64,000 nt of DNA from Diphasiastrum complanatum. Its lineage: Eukaryota > Streptophyta > Lycopodiopsida > Lycopodiales > Lycopodiaceae. The stretch spans positions 37,236,991 to 37,300,990 of the forward strand of contig CM055109.1 of NCBI GenBank assembly GCA_029204225.1, read 5' to 3'. Shown in pieces: positions 1-12,700 of this stretch; position 1 is the first letter of the stretch, and every line of letters begins with the position of its first letter. The notes beneath the pieces were generated by a model. The model ran no database searches. It had not been told where the DNA came from and saw only the letters and a program-made list of their open reading frames with translations. The translations under genes and the position numbers were made by a program.

Positions 1-646
1 AAGTCTATCTTTGGTGCAAAAAAAAAGGTACTCCACAAATAAGACACAGGCTTTTATAGCACATGCCTATTCCACATTGAATAAACAAATTCAAAAATTT
101 CAACATAAGACTTCCTTGAACAAAGAGAGGTCATGATGCTTATTTTGTTGCTGTGGACAAGCTTTGCTCATGCCAACTTTGATCAAGGTCATTTTCAAAC
201 AAAGAAACTAGCTCGCTAATATTATGGTCATTTTCATATTGTATGGAAACTTGGTCTTGCTATCGTTTACCTTTAGAGCCTCTAATATATTTCAGGTTAT
301 TCTATTGTGTAAATGTTTTGGACTATATGGGCCCTACAACGCTAAGTTATCAAATTGTCCAAAGATACTACTTTCTAACAATCACTTTTGTTCAAGTGGG
401 ACTACAAACTGGCCAATAATAACACCAAACACAATACTTGACTCAATGGGGTAGTAGGCTTGTTGAACTGGCCATATGGGAGTCCCACTCATGTGTTTGC
501 ACACACTTTTCTCCATGATTGCACAAGCACACTTATTGCAACCGTTAAATCATAGAATAACAACCCCGATGATTGGGCATCCAGATCGTTTTCAACATTT
601 GTTACAACATCAAATGAACAGGAACATCTAACTTGGCTCAAAACAG
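1..646. other. Downstream flank of the GCP6-like gene
   Basis: AT-rich sequence with only short frames. It would hold the 3' UTR and poly(A) site if exon L is the true last exon. I see no repeat, RNA gene or second gene. Confidence 0.4.
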
Positions 647-721
647 TTAGGCAAGCATGGCTGAAAAGTGCATGGCAAGATTGTTTTGGCATCGCATAAA
701 TAGCTTGATCACACCCACAAG
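647..721 (-). CDS. GCP6: GCP6-like terminal exon L (tentative)
   Basis: 24 codons plus TAA after a possible acceptor CATCAAG before CTTGTG. The peptide [20 protein letters not shown] fits the I-K-x-x-F-x-x-x-L helix expected here. Relatives continue for about 30 more residues with a short aromatic tail (N-Y-N-x-Y-Y) that I cannot find in frame. The acceptor is ordinary but a nearer AG exists. The protein may end early here, or the true last exon may be elsewhere. Confidence 0.45.
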   Translation of the reverse strand, partial: LVGVIKLFMRCQNNLAMHFSAMLA

Positions 722-3700
722 CTTGATGAAGACAAAGTGATGACCTATATGGAAGAAAATAAAAACATCTAGCAAAAAGAGTACATTATTTAATTTAAAT
801 CCATTAAGTCGAAACATAGATTCTCTAAACCTTAACTCCATCACTTGTCACACGAGCTAAGTCTTTAGCACCCTTAGGTCATCAACGCTTAAAAGTGCAT
901 GCTATATTAAAAAAGGAAATCAAAAGATGAACTGAACCCAAAACCCTAAGCTTGGAGAACTTATAGATGTGTTATGCATGGCGAGGCTGCTACCTGAGAA
1001 AAAAGGCGATCGCTGATGAAAACTGGTTCATTTTTGTGAACATCTTGATGGGCAATATGCAAGTTAGCTCTAAAATCAAGAAGACATTGCATTGCATTGT
1101 TGATACATATTTTCACACCAACCATTTCAGCTGAAAGAAAGCACCTGAAACTCAATGCCCAAGCAATTCTTCTTCAACAAAAGTACTTGTAAATCATTGT
1201 CTCTAAAGTCAAAATAATAAAGTAGCACTTCGACAAAGTCATAGATTCAGCCATTTTGATAGTTTCATTGTGGTTAAGGAATAAAAGAAAAATAAAAAAA
1301 AAAGGATGAAGAAAAGTATACTCATGTAAAGCATCCTCCAAGTAATTGCAATGAACACGCTCTAGGTCTTGTAAATCCTTCACCTGGAATCCAAAAACCA
1401 GATAATCAAAAGCATTTTGCATGAATAGACATCTTAGAAAAATTGCCTTTCTTCACATAACCATATCATAAGATAGTAATACACAACGTAACAAAAGAGA
1501 TGCACAACATCTTAATCCATCAACTTCATCATGCATAGCATGGCCTAATCCTACCACATCCCTACTTACATTGACAATGCCCTAGAGTAGGTGAAGGTCA
1601 CATGCATAACCATATGCCCACATTAGCTTACATTTGTACAACAAACAACGTACTAAGTTTCTATCACTTCTCCAAAGGGGGTGAGAGCAAACTCAGACAT
1701 GCTTACTCTTCAGCCAAATTTACCAATAGTTGATGTCACTCAGTTTCCTTTACTTTGGTGCACACACAAGTGGGCCATGCAAAGCACAATGCTTGCTTGC
1801 AAAGATGCACAAATATGCTTTCGTGGAATTGAAAAAAAATGTTTTGCTGCCACAAAAGTCAAAGCATTTTATGGGTGTGTTGCCAACAGTACAACCTTAG
1901 AAGAAGTGGACCTTGGTATAAGTTAAGAACTGAATCACGTATTTAAGCACTGATAAAGCATACGTTGACAATACTCGAAGCGATCTAGATTTCCCACAAA
2001 GAATGGCAAATAGCATCACATAGAATCAATGGCCAATGCCCTACAAGCAATAGCAAGGACTTTGATTCCTTGCGGAAGGTCTAGTTGGTAGGCATTCCGA
2101 TTGAGTTTCTTTACATTACAGAAGGTCCCACTGAAATTAGGGGACAGCTTAGGACAATTCCCTGTCCTCAATCCCTTGGAATCTTTCGGAATTCTAAGGT
2201 AGTGCAATCTCCTTCCACAAAGTCTCGAGGCTGGCGTTTTTTATTGACGTAAAACTGGGCTCTGTCCTAAGCCATTTCTACGTTATCTTGAGCACTAGCA
2301 GCATTTCCTGCATGTCTGCCAAAAAATCCACTACTGCACTAACCTCCAGACCTTTGAGCCCGACGGAAATGGGGGCGCGAGGCTGGAAACCAAACATTAA
2401 CATGAATGGACTATAACCCGTCACTGAGTGCTTTGCGCTATTATACGCAAACTCAACCATTGGGAATTACCTTTCCCAATCCAGTTGTCATCTGGAAACA
2501 TATGCACGAAGCATATCTTCCATAGACAGGTTCATACGTTCAGTTTGACCATCTGACTCTGGATGATCTGAAAACCCTAGACTTAATGTGGTCTCCAATT
2601 TCTCAAAGCCGCTTGCCAGAATTTGCCGGTGAACTTTGAATCTCGATATGACGTTAAGTACCAGAAGGGTACGTCAAATTGTGTCACAGATGCCTTAAGC
2701 TGGATTGGAGAGGTTAATCAGTTAAGCTTTTCTAAGATCCAATCTAATTTGTATCTATCCCTTAGAGGTGTAACACTGGCAAGTACTTCGGTCCTATTTG
2801 GCTAGACGACCTGGCAGGAAATTCTAGATCTAGTTTGGAACTTGAAAAGCAGGATTCCGAGTCGTCTCCTCGAGATAAGTTACTAAGGGATTATTCCATA
2901 AGAAATGATGTACTTTTCCGGAATGGAAAAGTGTGTGTGCCAGAAAATGGGGAAATCAGGGCCCAAATCCTACATGAATGTCATGACGACCCATGTGTTG
3001 GGCATCCTGGCTCTCAGAGAACACTTGATCTAATTAAAAGATCAAGTTGAGGCTTATGTTCGCAATTGCGGACCGTGTCAAGTTAATATAGCTGAAAAAT
3101 TTAAGCCAACTGGTTTGTTACTTCCTTTGGAAATTGCCCAAAAAACCGAAAAAGCATTTCCATGGATTTTGTGGTTGGGCTACCTCAGACGGGGAAGCAA
3201 AATGATGCTATTTGGGTCATAGTTGACAGACTGACCAAAATGGCGCAGTTCATTCCAACCAAATCGTTTGTTAAAGCTTTTGAACTTGCTCAACTTTTCG
3301 TAGAAAAGTTGTTCAGGTTGTATGGATTGCCAAATGACATTGTTAGTGTTGAAATTCTTGGAGCATCTCTGACCACCTGGCTTTACAACTTTGAAGGTCA
3401 ACCGCATCACAAATATACCTTAGTGCTTGGTGGTCAATGACAATAGTAAATCTGGACCCATACAAATAATGTCTCGAGATTTTAAGAGCATTCATAATAG
3501 CAAAAAGTTCCTTATCATAGGTGGAATACTGCCTTTGAGTAGGGTCCAACTTCTTGCTCTCAAAAGCAACCGGTCTACCATCCTGGAATACGACTGCCCC
3601 TACAGCAAAGTCGCTAGCATCCGTCTCAAGCACATACGGCCTGTTAGGATTGACTGTGTCTAGAATTGGGGATGTAGACACACAATGTTTCAAAGCTTTG

Positions 3701-6700
3701 ATTCAACTCTTCAGTCCAAGTAACCGGAAGATTGAATTCACTATAGATGAGAAAGTAAACTATTACGAACTTACCTAGATATGGACGAAGAAGGTCGTTC
3801 ATCATTTGCTGGAAGGTCACAAGAGTATTCATCAATCCAAACAGCAAGACCATAAACTCATAATGGCCATACCTTGTCCTAAACCCGGTTTTTTCAACGT
3901 CCTCACTCTTAATAAGAACATGCTGATACCTTGATTTCAAATCGATTTTGGTGAAGTACTTCGCACCATGTAATCGGTCAACCAGTTTATCCATTCGCAG
4001 TAAGGGATATCTGTTTTAAATAGTTAACTTGTTTAATTTCTTATAATCTACATAGAGATGAACTCCTCCGTCCCTTTTATTAACTAATAAATTTGGTCCC
4101 CCCCAAGGGACTTACTAGGCCTAACATGGCCCATCTTTAAATACTATTGCAGCTGCCTAAAAACTTATTCATTTGAGCTTCCAGGAAGAAGATCTATGCC
4201 ATGGTCGACAGCCCGCGAGGGGGGAAGACCCTCTGGCAATTGATCTGGGAAAATGTTACTAAATTCATGCCTAAGTTTTCTAAAGGTTTCACCCTCTGGT
4301 GATTGCTCTACCCTTAGATTATTAGTCATTAGTGCAAATTGCATGTTGTACTTGTATAGATTGCATTCTTCTTGATAGGTAAAATCCTTTAACCAACATA
4401 AATAAGAATCACAATCTACAATATTCATGCATTCAACCGTTTCTAAAGCAGAAAGCATATAAGGAGAAGAAATATCCACATTTCCATTAAGTTCTATGAG
4501 TGAGCCGTTATGCAAGAACGACAAACTGTGAGTTACATGGCTTTTCTTTAGCAACTCATTCCTCTCATAAAACCAGTCTTTACCAGGTATAATGTCTACT
4601 TTGTCCAAATTCATTACATAGAAATCTAATCTATCTTTATATCCCTAAATTGGGCCTTTGCTGTCCCACAACTTCTCTACTGTCAGAAATGGTGAACTCC
4701 TGCAACTTTGCAGCAACACAAATACGAAGCGAAGGTCGAACGAGAACAATTCGCGAAAGTCAACGTGCCTTGACTCGAAGGACGAACGATTAGCGAATCA
4801 TTCGTGAATCGTAAACATACCTCCAGGACCGCAACCGCAAAGGGACGCAAAACGAAAGGTTACGAAAGAAACGAAAAGAACGAAAGCAAACGAAGGAAAC
4901 GAAACAAACGAAGGGGAATCTTTCGCGTTGCCAGCTTGCAGCTCAACGGGCTTGGAGTCGTAGACTTCACGCCCAGCTGAAACGAGTGGCAACGACGAAG
5001 AGTAACTGATTAGTTATTAGCCTTAACTAGTCTTTTGATTCTGCGTTTAGCTATCTTGTAAACTCCACACAGTGGAGATATAAACTATCCTTTCTGGATC
5101 ATAAACATAGAAGAAGAATAGACAGAAATACTGTAAGAGACAGAGAGAGACGTAGCGAGTAGAGTAGAAAAGAAAAATACTAGAAACGAAAGAGCTGTGC
5201 ATGAAAGTCTGTGAACGAGTAGAACACAGCGAAAGAGCAGAGCGTCAGGCCGCCAACGAGCGAGACACAGACGATCTCGCTCCAAAATCAAACTGATAAT
5301 ACAGTTGCTTTATTTTCGTGCATCTTTTTGTCTTGTGCCATCTGTGTTGATTGCTAGAATAGAATGTGTTTTGTGATGTGCAGTCGCGTGTCTAGGTTCC
5401 TGTGAAGCTTCTGCGCAAAAGAAAATTCAAAGACACAAAATCGTTCACGAACACGAAAACGAAAACGAAATCGAAAAAGAAACAGATTCGCGACATGGTA
5501 TCAGAGCACATAAGTTATCACTACTGATATCTAAGCAGTGATTCTTCTAGATAACACAATATGGCTACAACAATCTAGACAAGAGTAGCAATCAATCTTG
5601 ATGGCGCAAATTACAGAATCTGGAAATTCAAAATCAAAACGCTTCTGAAGGGGGAAGGCATCTGGTCGGTGACCAAACTCTCAGAGGTGTAGCCTCCAGA
5701 GGGAGACCCGAGGAGAGCTGAATAGATAAAAAAAGATGAGCGCGCAATGGCGATCATCGTTTCGTCCATAAATGAAGATCTACTCATGCAGATTGAAGAC
5801 TGCGAAAGCAGCCTGCAGCGTGGGAAAGATTAAAACAGAAGTATAAAGTGAGGACTACAGCTTCAGTCATGCATCTTCACAATTAGCTGCAATCCATACG
5901 ATGGGATGGGAACCAATTGGATCAGCACGTTGAGAAGATCAGAACGATCTTCGCTCAGCTCGCTGCATCAGGACAGGAGCACCAGGTCCCAACACCACAG
6001 CAGCTGATGTACTTCATGAAATCTCTACCGACGTCCTATCAGCCGCTGAAAATGCTCGTACTGAGTCTACCAGATATGACATTTGACAAAGCAGTCAGTC
6101 TTGTCGCTGATGAGAGACTGATGAGAGACGAAGGAGAGGGAAGCAGTGATCAAGAGAAGGCTCTCTTCACGAAAGGAAAGAAGAAAAACAAGAACAAGCC
6201 AAGATTCGAGAAGACGAAGTCCTCGAATCAACAATCATCTTCCTGCGATCACTGCCACAAACAGGCCATACGGCCAACAAATGCTGGTTCATTCCAGCAA
6301 TACCTTGCATGCATTGCAAGAAGAAGGGGCACTCTGCATACGCAGGTTCAACCCAAAAAGAAAGAACAAAGCTGAAAAAGCTAATGTTGCAGAGTCATCC
6401 AAGGATGGAAGTTCAAACTGGCTCACCACTATATTTCGTGGAAGGGATCAAAGGAGACCTGATACCAGGCCAAGATAATTGGCAACTCAACAAAGCTGAA
6501 AAAGCTAATGTTGCAGAGTCATCCAAGGATGGAAGTTCAAACTGGCTCACCACTATATTTCGTGGAAGGGATCAAAGGAGACCTGATACCAGGCCAAGAT
6601 AATTGGCAACTCTGATAGCATAATAAATGCATCAGAAAATGAAGATCAGCTCTGGCATAGGAGAATGTATCATCTGAACATGCGGAGCCTGTATGACATG

Positions 6701-9700
6701 AGCAGAAAAGACATAGTCACAGGTCTCAAGATTTCAAGGCCCGAAACTGAGTTTTGCAAAGCCTGTCAGAAAGGCAAGCAACATCGGAATCCATTCACGC
6801 ATGAGGGAAGAAGAGCCAAGGAAGTTCTTGAGCTCGTCCACTCTGATGTCTGTGGACCGATGAAGATGGATTCGCTCTCAGGTTCGAGGTATTTTCTGAT
6901 TACAACCGGATGACCACGATCAACTATTTGAAGAAGAAATCCGAAGTGTTTGATTCCTTCAAGAAGTTTGTGGCATTTGCAGAGCGACACACCTCAAAAA
7001 AGATACAGATCCTTAGATCTGACAACGGAGGTGAATACAAAAGCAAAGAATTTTCAAAATTTTGTGAAGAACAAGGGATCGAACACCAGTTCACTCCTGC
7101 ATACACACCTGAATACAATGGTGTCGCAGAAAGAAGAAACAGAACGCTAGTTGAAGGAGCCAGATGCATGATGGCACAGGCTCAATTACCAGGTCAATTA
7201 TGGGCTGAGGCAATAGCTGCAGCTGTACACCTGCAGAACAGATCAACAACGACAACGCTGGATAACAAGACGCCGTATGAAATGTGGACAGGTAGAAAGC
7301 CTGATCTATCATACATACGAGTGTTTGGATGAGGAGCATATAAGCACATTCCAAAAGAAAAAAGAAGCAAGCTCGATGACAAATCAGAGCAAACGATCAT
7401 GGTCGGCTACTCGAACGGAACACAAGTGTACAGGCTCTACGATCCAACCACGAAGAAGGTTGTTTCGAGCAGAGATGTGAAGTTCGATGAGTCCACATTT
7501 CCTGGACTGAAAGACGAAAGAGGCCATGAGATCTTCACACTTGCCTATTCAAGAGGGAGATCGAGGACAAACATAAAATCAGAATGCACAGCCACAGACT
7601 CCAGAGCAGCAGGAAGCAGAGGATTAACCCCACGAACAAGAAACGTTTGAGCAGCGACGAAACGAACCTAGAAGGTCAACGAGACAAAGAAGACCTCCAG
7701 ACCGTTACTCTGACAATCTTCAGTGGAGCGAAGACACACAGTTCGAGTACTGCAGCTTCATTGAAGAGCCAACAACATATCAAGAAGCTATCCAGAGTCC
7801 AGAGGGAGAATTCTGGAAGGAGGCAATGTCAGAGGAGATCGAGTCGATGAGGCGAAACGAGGCATGGACATTAGAGCCACTGCCAGAAAACAGAAAAATA
7901 GTCGACTGCAAGTGGGTATACAAGAAAAAGATTAAATCAGATGGCACCATTGGCCGCTATAAGGCAAGGCTTGTCACGAAGGGCTACACGCAGAGATATG
8001 GTGTTGATTATTTCGACACATATTCGCCGATGGTCAAGATGACAACCATACGACTACTCCTTGCATACGCCACACAACACAATCTGGAAATTCACCAAAC
8101 TGATGTGAAAACAGCCTTTCTCCACGAAGATCTAGAGGAGGAAATCTTCATGAAGCAGCCTGAAGGATTTGAAGACCCCGACAATCAAAAATATGTCTGT
8201 CGGTTGCAGAGATGCATCTATGGTCTAAAACAAGCATCACGAGCTTGGTACAAGAAGCTCGATGGTCTTCTGAAGTCTCTAGACTTCAATCCTACACAAT
8301 CGGACTGTAATGTCTACATAAAAAGAGTAGGAAAAGATTTTGTGATACTGACAATCTTCGTGGATGATTCCCTAATGATAGTAAATTCCTTGATGCTGAT
8401 CAAGGACACGAAGAGTCAGATTTCTCAAAGTTATGAGATCACAGATCTTGGAGAAGCGACGAAATGCCTCGGGCTGGAGATCAGAAGAGATCGAACAAAG
8501 GGCGAAATGCACTTGAGTCAGTCAGAATATTCCAGAAAGGTGCTCAAGCAGTACCACATGATGGACTGCAAAGAAAAGGCCACACCAATGATAGCTGGAG
8601 CCAAGCTCACGAAGCAAGATTGCCCAAAAACGGAAGAGGAAGAACAGAAGATGGCAGGTATACCCTACCAGAACTTAATCGGTAGTCTGATGTACCTCAC
8701 AATTTGTACCAGACCCGATCTAGCTTTCTATGTCTACGCCTTGAGCCAATTCTCTTCCAGTCCTGGCCTGGCACATTGGCAAATGGCAAAACAAATCCTA
8801 CAGTATCTGAAGGGTACCCAGAATATGGGATTAACCTACAGAGCTGAAAATGAACAAAAAGGATTCGAGCTGCACCACTACAGTGATGCGAGCTGGGCGA
8901 GCTGCAAAGATGACAACAAGTCCATAACTGGAGGATGTACCATAGCGTGCGGAGCTGCAATCAGCTGGATATGCAAAAAACAAACCTTGGTGGCTCAATC
9001 CTCTTGCAAAGCTGAATACATCGCAGCTTCAAAGGTGGCGAACGAGGTAGTGTGGCTGCAGATGATGTTGGAGGTAATCGGGATACCACAAGAAGGGCCA
9101 AACACGATGTTGATGGATTCTCAGAGTGCCATCTATCTGTCCCAGGATCCTGTCTTCCATTCAAAGACAAAACACATACCTCTGAAGTATCATCACATTC
9201 GAGATTTAATCTTGAAAGGAGAGCTCCAGGTCCAGTATATAGAATCAGAAGACATGATTGCAGATCTGCTCACGAAGCCGCTCGACAAGCCACTCTTTGC
9301 CAAGCAAAGAAAGGCAATTGGATTAAACGTGCAAAGCTGCAAGGTTCAAGAGGGAGTGTCATAAATGGTGAACTCCTATGATCTTACAAGTCTTCTACTT
9401 TGTGGAGGGCTTGTGTGATAGCCTTCAGACTTTCATGAAGGAGCAAGCTCCAAGACTCCAAAAGGCATTACAGATGGTGTATTATGAGGATGGGAAAAGG
9501 CCAAAGAGCCTAAAATGCCTACTACAGGAGAGTTTCAGCCTTCAGGAAAAATGAATTTTAAGAGATGGAAGGGTCAAACTGCACAAGAGCAGGTTCAAAG
9601 TGCCAAAAAGAGTAAAGGTGCGGGCACCTTGAAAGGCAAAGGGTGACATGGGACTTCCAATGTCCAAGGGGCCAACGCTTTTCGATGCTATCGCTGCAAG

Positions 9701-12700
9701 ACCAAGAGCGGGCAAATAAGGAAAATCTTTGCTTTGGATGTCTAGGGTGGCATAGGTGGAAGGAGTGTCCACGTAAAACGTCACGAACCTCATATAACCG
9801 GCAACTCGAAGAGGCTACTCCGATGCATATTGAAGAGCTTGAGCAAAGAGGAACCTCAGGGTGCTCCACGACTTATGAATGTGTCGGTGATTCGAAAGGT
9901 GGATTCAATTCCTTTACCACAATGATCCAGAGTGGCGCAATACGGGTACTTCTTTAATTGTTATGCGTGGGCAGCTGTGGGGTAGAGTTATTTTGATTCT
10001 ATTTGACACAGGGTCCTCACATAACGTTATTAACTTTGCTTTGATTAAATGGTTAAGAGTGAGCACACAACCATCCCGGTACCAGTACACAATAGAAATG
10101 GCTGATGGAAAGGGTGCGGAAGTATGGGAAGCCAGGGTTGTGGGTATGCCTCTGACCATTCAAGGCTATACCGAGCAGTTAGATTTTGAGATTAGCCGTT
10201 TGGCTCGCTTCGATGTGGTGCTTGGAATCTGTTGGCATGTGGCTAGAAAACCTTACATCGCTTGGGATGCTCATGTATACGAGTTCCAACACGATGGCAA
10301 GATTCATTCCTTGCGTGGTGAGCCTGATATGCCTCCAATATCTTTGATCACAATGACACAGCTACGTAAGGTTCACAGTAAGTGTACGTATGTTTGTTTC
10401 TTGTATGATATGTCTATTTCTGCTTGAGAATATGATGTATGTCAAGAACACACTAACCTTACTAAGAACCTAGACCGTTAGATTAGGGAGGAGTTTATGG
10501 ATGTGTTCACGAGTAAACTCCCATCTGTTTTACGCCCTAAAAGAAATGTGGAACATCAGATTGAGCGGATTCCTAGATCATCTCCTGTTAATAGACCACC
10601 TTACAGAATGAGTCTGAAAGAGGTGCGAAGTATGATTGAGGACTATCTTGCCAAAGGGTAGGTAAAACCTAGCTTCTCCCCCTTTGCCTCTCCGATCATT
10701 CTGGTAAAAAAGAAGGATAGGTCTTGGAAGACGTGTGGATTATCGAGGCTTGAACAAGATAACTGGTAAGCATCCATATCCTTTGCCACGCATAGATGAT
10801 CTTTTAGATGCCCTTCATGATGCTACAATGTTTAGCAAAATTGACTTAGAGTGGTTATCATCAGGTGAGAGTTCGTGAAGATGATGTGCATAAGACTCCC
10901 TTTTGAACTCGCTTTTGACACTATGAATTTCTAGTGATGCCATTTGGATTGACTAGGCCCCTGCAGTATTTATGGTGTTAATGAACAATGTGCTTAGACC
11001 GTTTATGGGTATATTTGTGGTTAACTTTGTTGATGACATTCTTGTTTACAGTTCTGCATGTGAGTCACCTCAAAATTGTGTTGTCAACTTAGAGGGGAAA
11101 CATATATTTGCTAATGATAAATAAAGCAAATTATTTAAAAAGAAAATTGCATATTTGGGTTTTATAGTGTTAGTGGATAGGATAAAACCAGATCCTCAGA
11201 AAGTTGTTGTTCTTCTTGCTTGGCTTGTTCCTATAGACTTGACAACATTAAGAAGCTTTCTTGGAGTAGCTATCTTTTATCATAAAGGTGTGAAGAATTA
11301 TTGATAGATCTATTATAGAAAAATAAGTGGACGGAGGTTCAGTAGCAAAGTTTCGATGCTTTGAAACAAGCTGTGGCTGATTTTCTCACTTTCAAAATTG
11401 TTGACCCTCAGAAACCATTTGTTGTGGAAACGGATGCAAGTGACATCGCTATTGGGGCAATTCTAATGCAAGAGGGTAGGCATGTGGTCTTTGAGAGCAA
11501 GAAGCTCAACCCCGCATAGAAGAATTATCCAATTCATGAAAGAAGTTGTATGCCATAGTCCACGCTTTGAAGGCATGGAGGCATTATTTGTATGGTGTGG
11601 AATTCTCTATATATGCCGATCATAACATTTTTCCCTAAACCCTAAACCAGTTGGACCTCAGAGGTTGGCAAGCTAGGTGGCTTGCGTTGATGCAAGAATT
11701 TCACATGGAAATTCGATATAAGAGGGGTGCCGAAAATCGTGTGGCTGATGCATTATCTCATAAACTGTATCAGATGTCTTCTATGGTCATTGAGAACGAC
11801 CTAATTGCTAAGATTAGACAGGCTCAACAAGAGGATCCTCATTGTCAGAGAATTGTGAGAGAGGCAAATCTTGTGGAAGTAGAACCTTCGAATGAGAGTT
11901 CCGGTCTCTTTGCTCACACTTACCTTAGATATACCATAGACGATGGTATAGTCAAGAGAAATGGCAAACTTCTCATTCTAGCTTGTGAGGAGCTGCATAA
12001 GAAGATTGTCCATTCGACACGAGTTTTACATGATGGTAATAATTTCTTATATGATGGTTTGTTTGCATTGAAAAAGCAAGGAGACGTAACCCATGGGCCG
12101 ACAAGGGTATTGGATAGGCGGGAGAGGCGTTAAAGAGGAGCTGACTTGTCAACGGGAGACATGTCATATGCTCACTGGGACACTTGGCCTAGTGAATGAG
12201 TGACACATGTCAGGGATGACCGATCAAACATAACACCTGTCGCATGCTCACTGGGACACTTGGTCCAGTGTATGAGTGACACAAGTCAGCCTACTCACTT
12301 GCCTATGTGTCAAGGTACTGCCAAGTGGCAAGTGTCATTGGAAAAGCCCCACAAAAAGTGGTGCCAACTTCCAATGAGGGTGGGTCAATACTATTGTAAA
12401 ACATCTGCAAGCCATAGATGAAAAAGAGCTCCAAAATATTGCCAAGAGGATGTAATAAGTACAAAAGAGATGCCATGAAAAATCTAACCCAAGTGAACTT
12501 CTAATACTCAAAATCAAAATGTGTAAAGTACATTAGAAGCTCCTAAATGTACCAAGAACATATACCTAACAATCCCCAATAACGGACATGAAAAACTAAG
12601 AAAATGACAACAATGAAAATTAATCTCAAACCTCATTAATGCAGCCAAAAAAGAAAACCCGAAGCTTAATATTTTGAAAAGTGTTTGATTGATGAACCTC

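Larger units (their letters stand above)
4681..9377 (+). mobile_element. Ty1/copia retrotransposon, 3' LTR nearly lost
   Basis: Order is 5' LTR, initiator-Met primer site TGGTATCAGAGCAC (5496), gag, integrase, then RT/RNase H, the copia order. The purine tract AAGAGGGAG (9348-9356) is followed by only 21 bp of 3' LTR (9357-9377, TGTCATAAATGGTGAACTCC), which matches the 5' LTR start except for one base. After that, gypsy gag sequence begins. It sits inside the gypsy fragment to its left. Gag and integrase are broken by stops and frameshifts, but the RT/RNase H part is open. Confidence 0.9.
9378..12420 (+). mobile_element. Ty3/gypsy element, degenerate (family B), with 3' LTR-like end
   Basis: Plus-strand gag end with a damaged zinc knuckle ([13 protein letters not shown], one spacer residue short; 9736-9775), protease, RT, RNase H and an LTR-like tail. 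RT is readable only in pieces: [20 protein letters not shown] (10540-10600), [20 protein letters not shown] (11026-11055). RNase H has [18 protein letters not shown] (11426-11480) and ADALSHKL (11745). No integrase is seen before the tail at about 12140. The same family lies inverted at 23,352-25,070. Confidence 0.85.

Noticed and set aside
1681-1926. 81-codon plus-strand frame as a small gene
   Set aside because: No motif, no conserved neighbours, inside an intron on the opposite strand; length is within chance for AT-rich DNA.
4165-4614. Independent host gene of 149 codons
   Set aside because: Collinear with gypsy family E coding between protease and RT at 47.8-48.2 kb.
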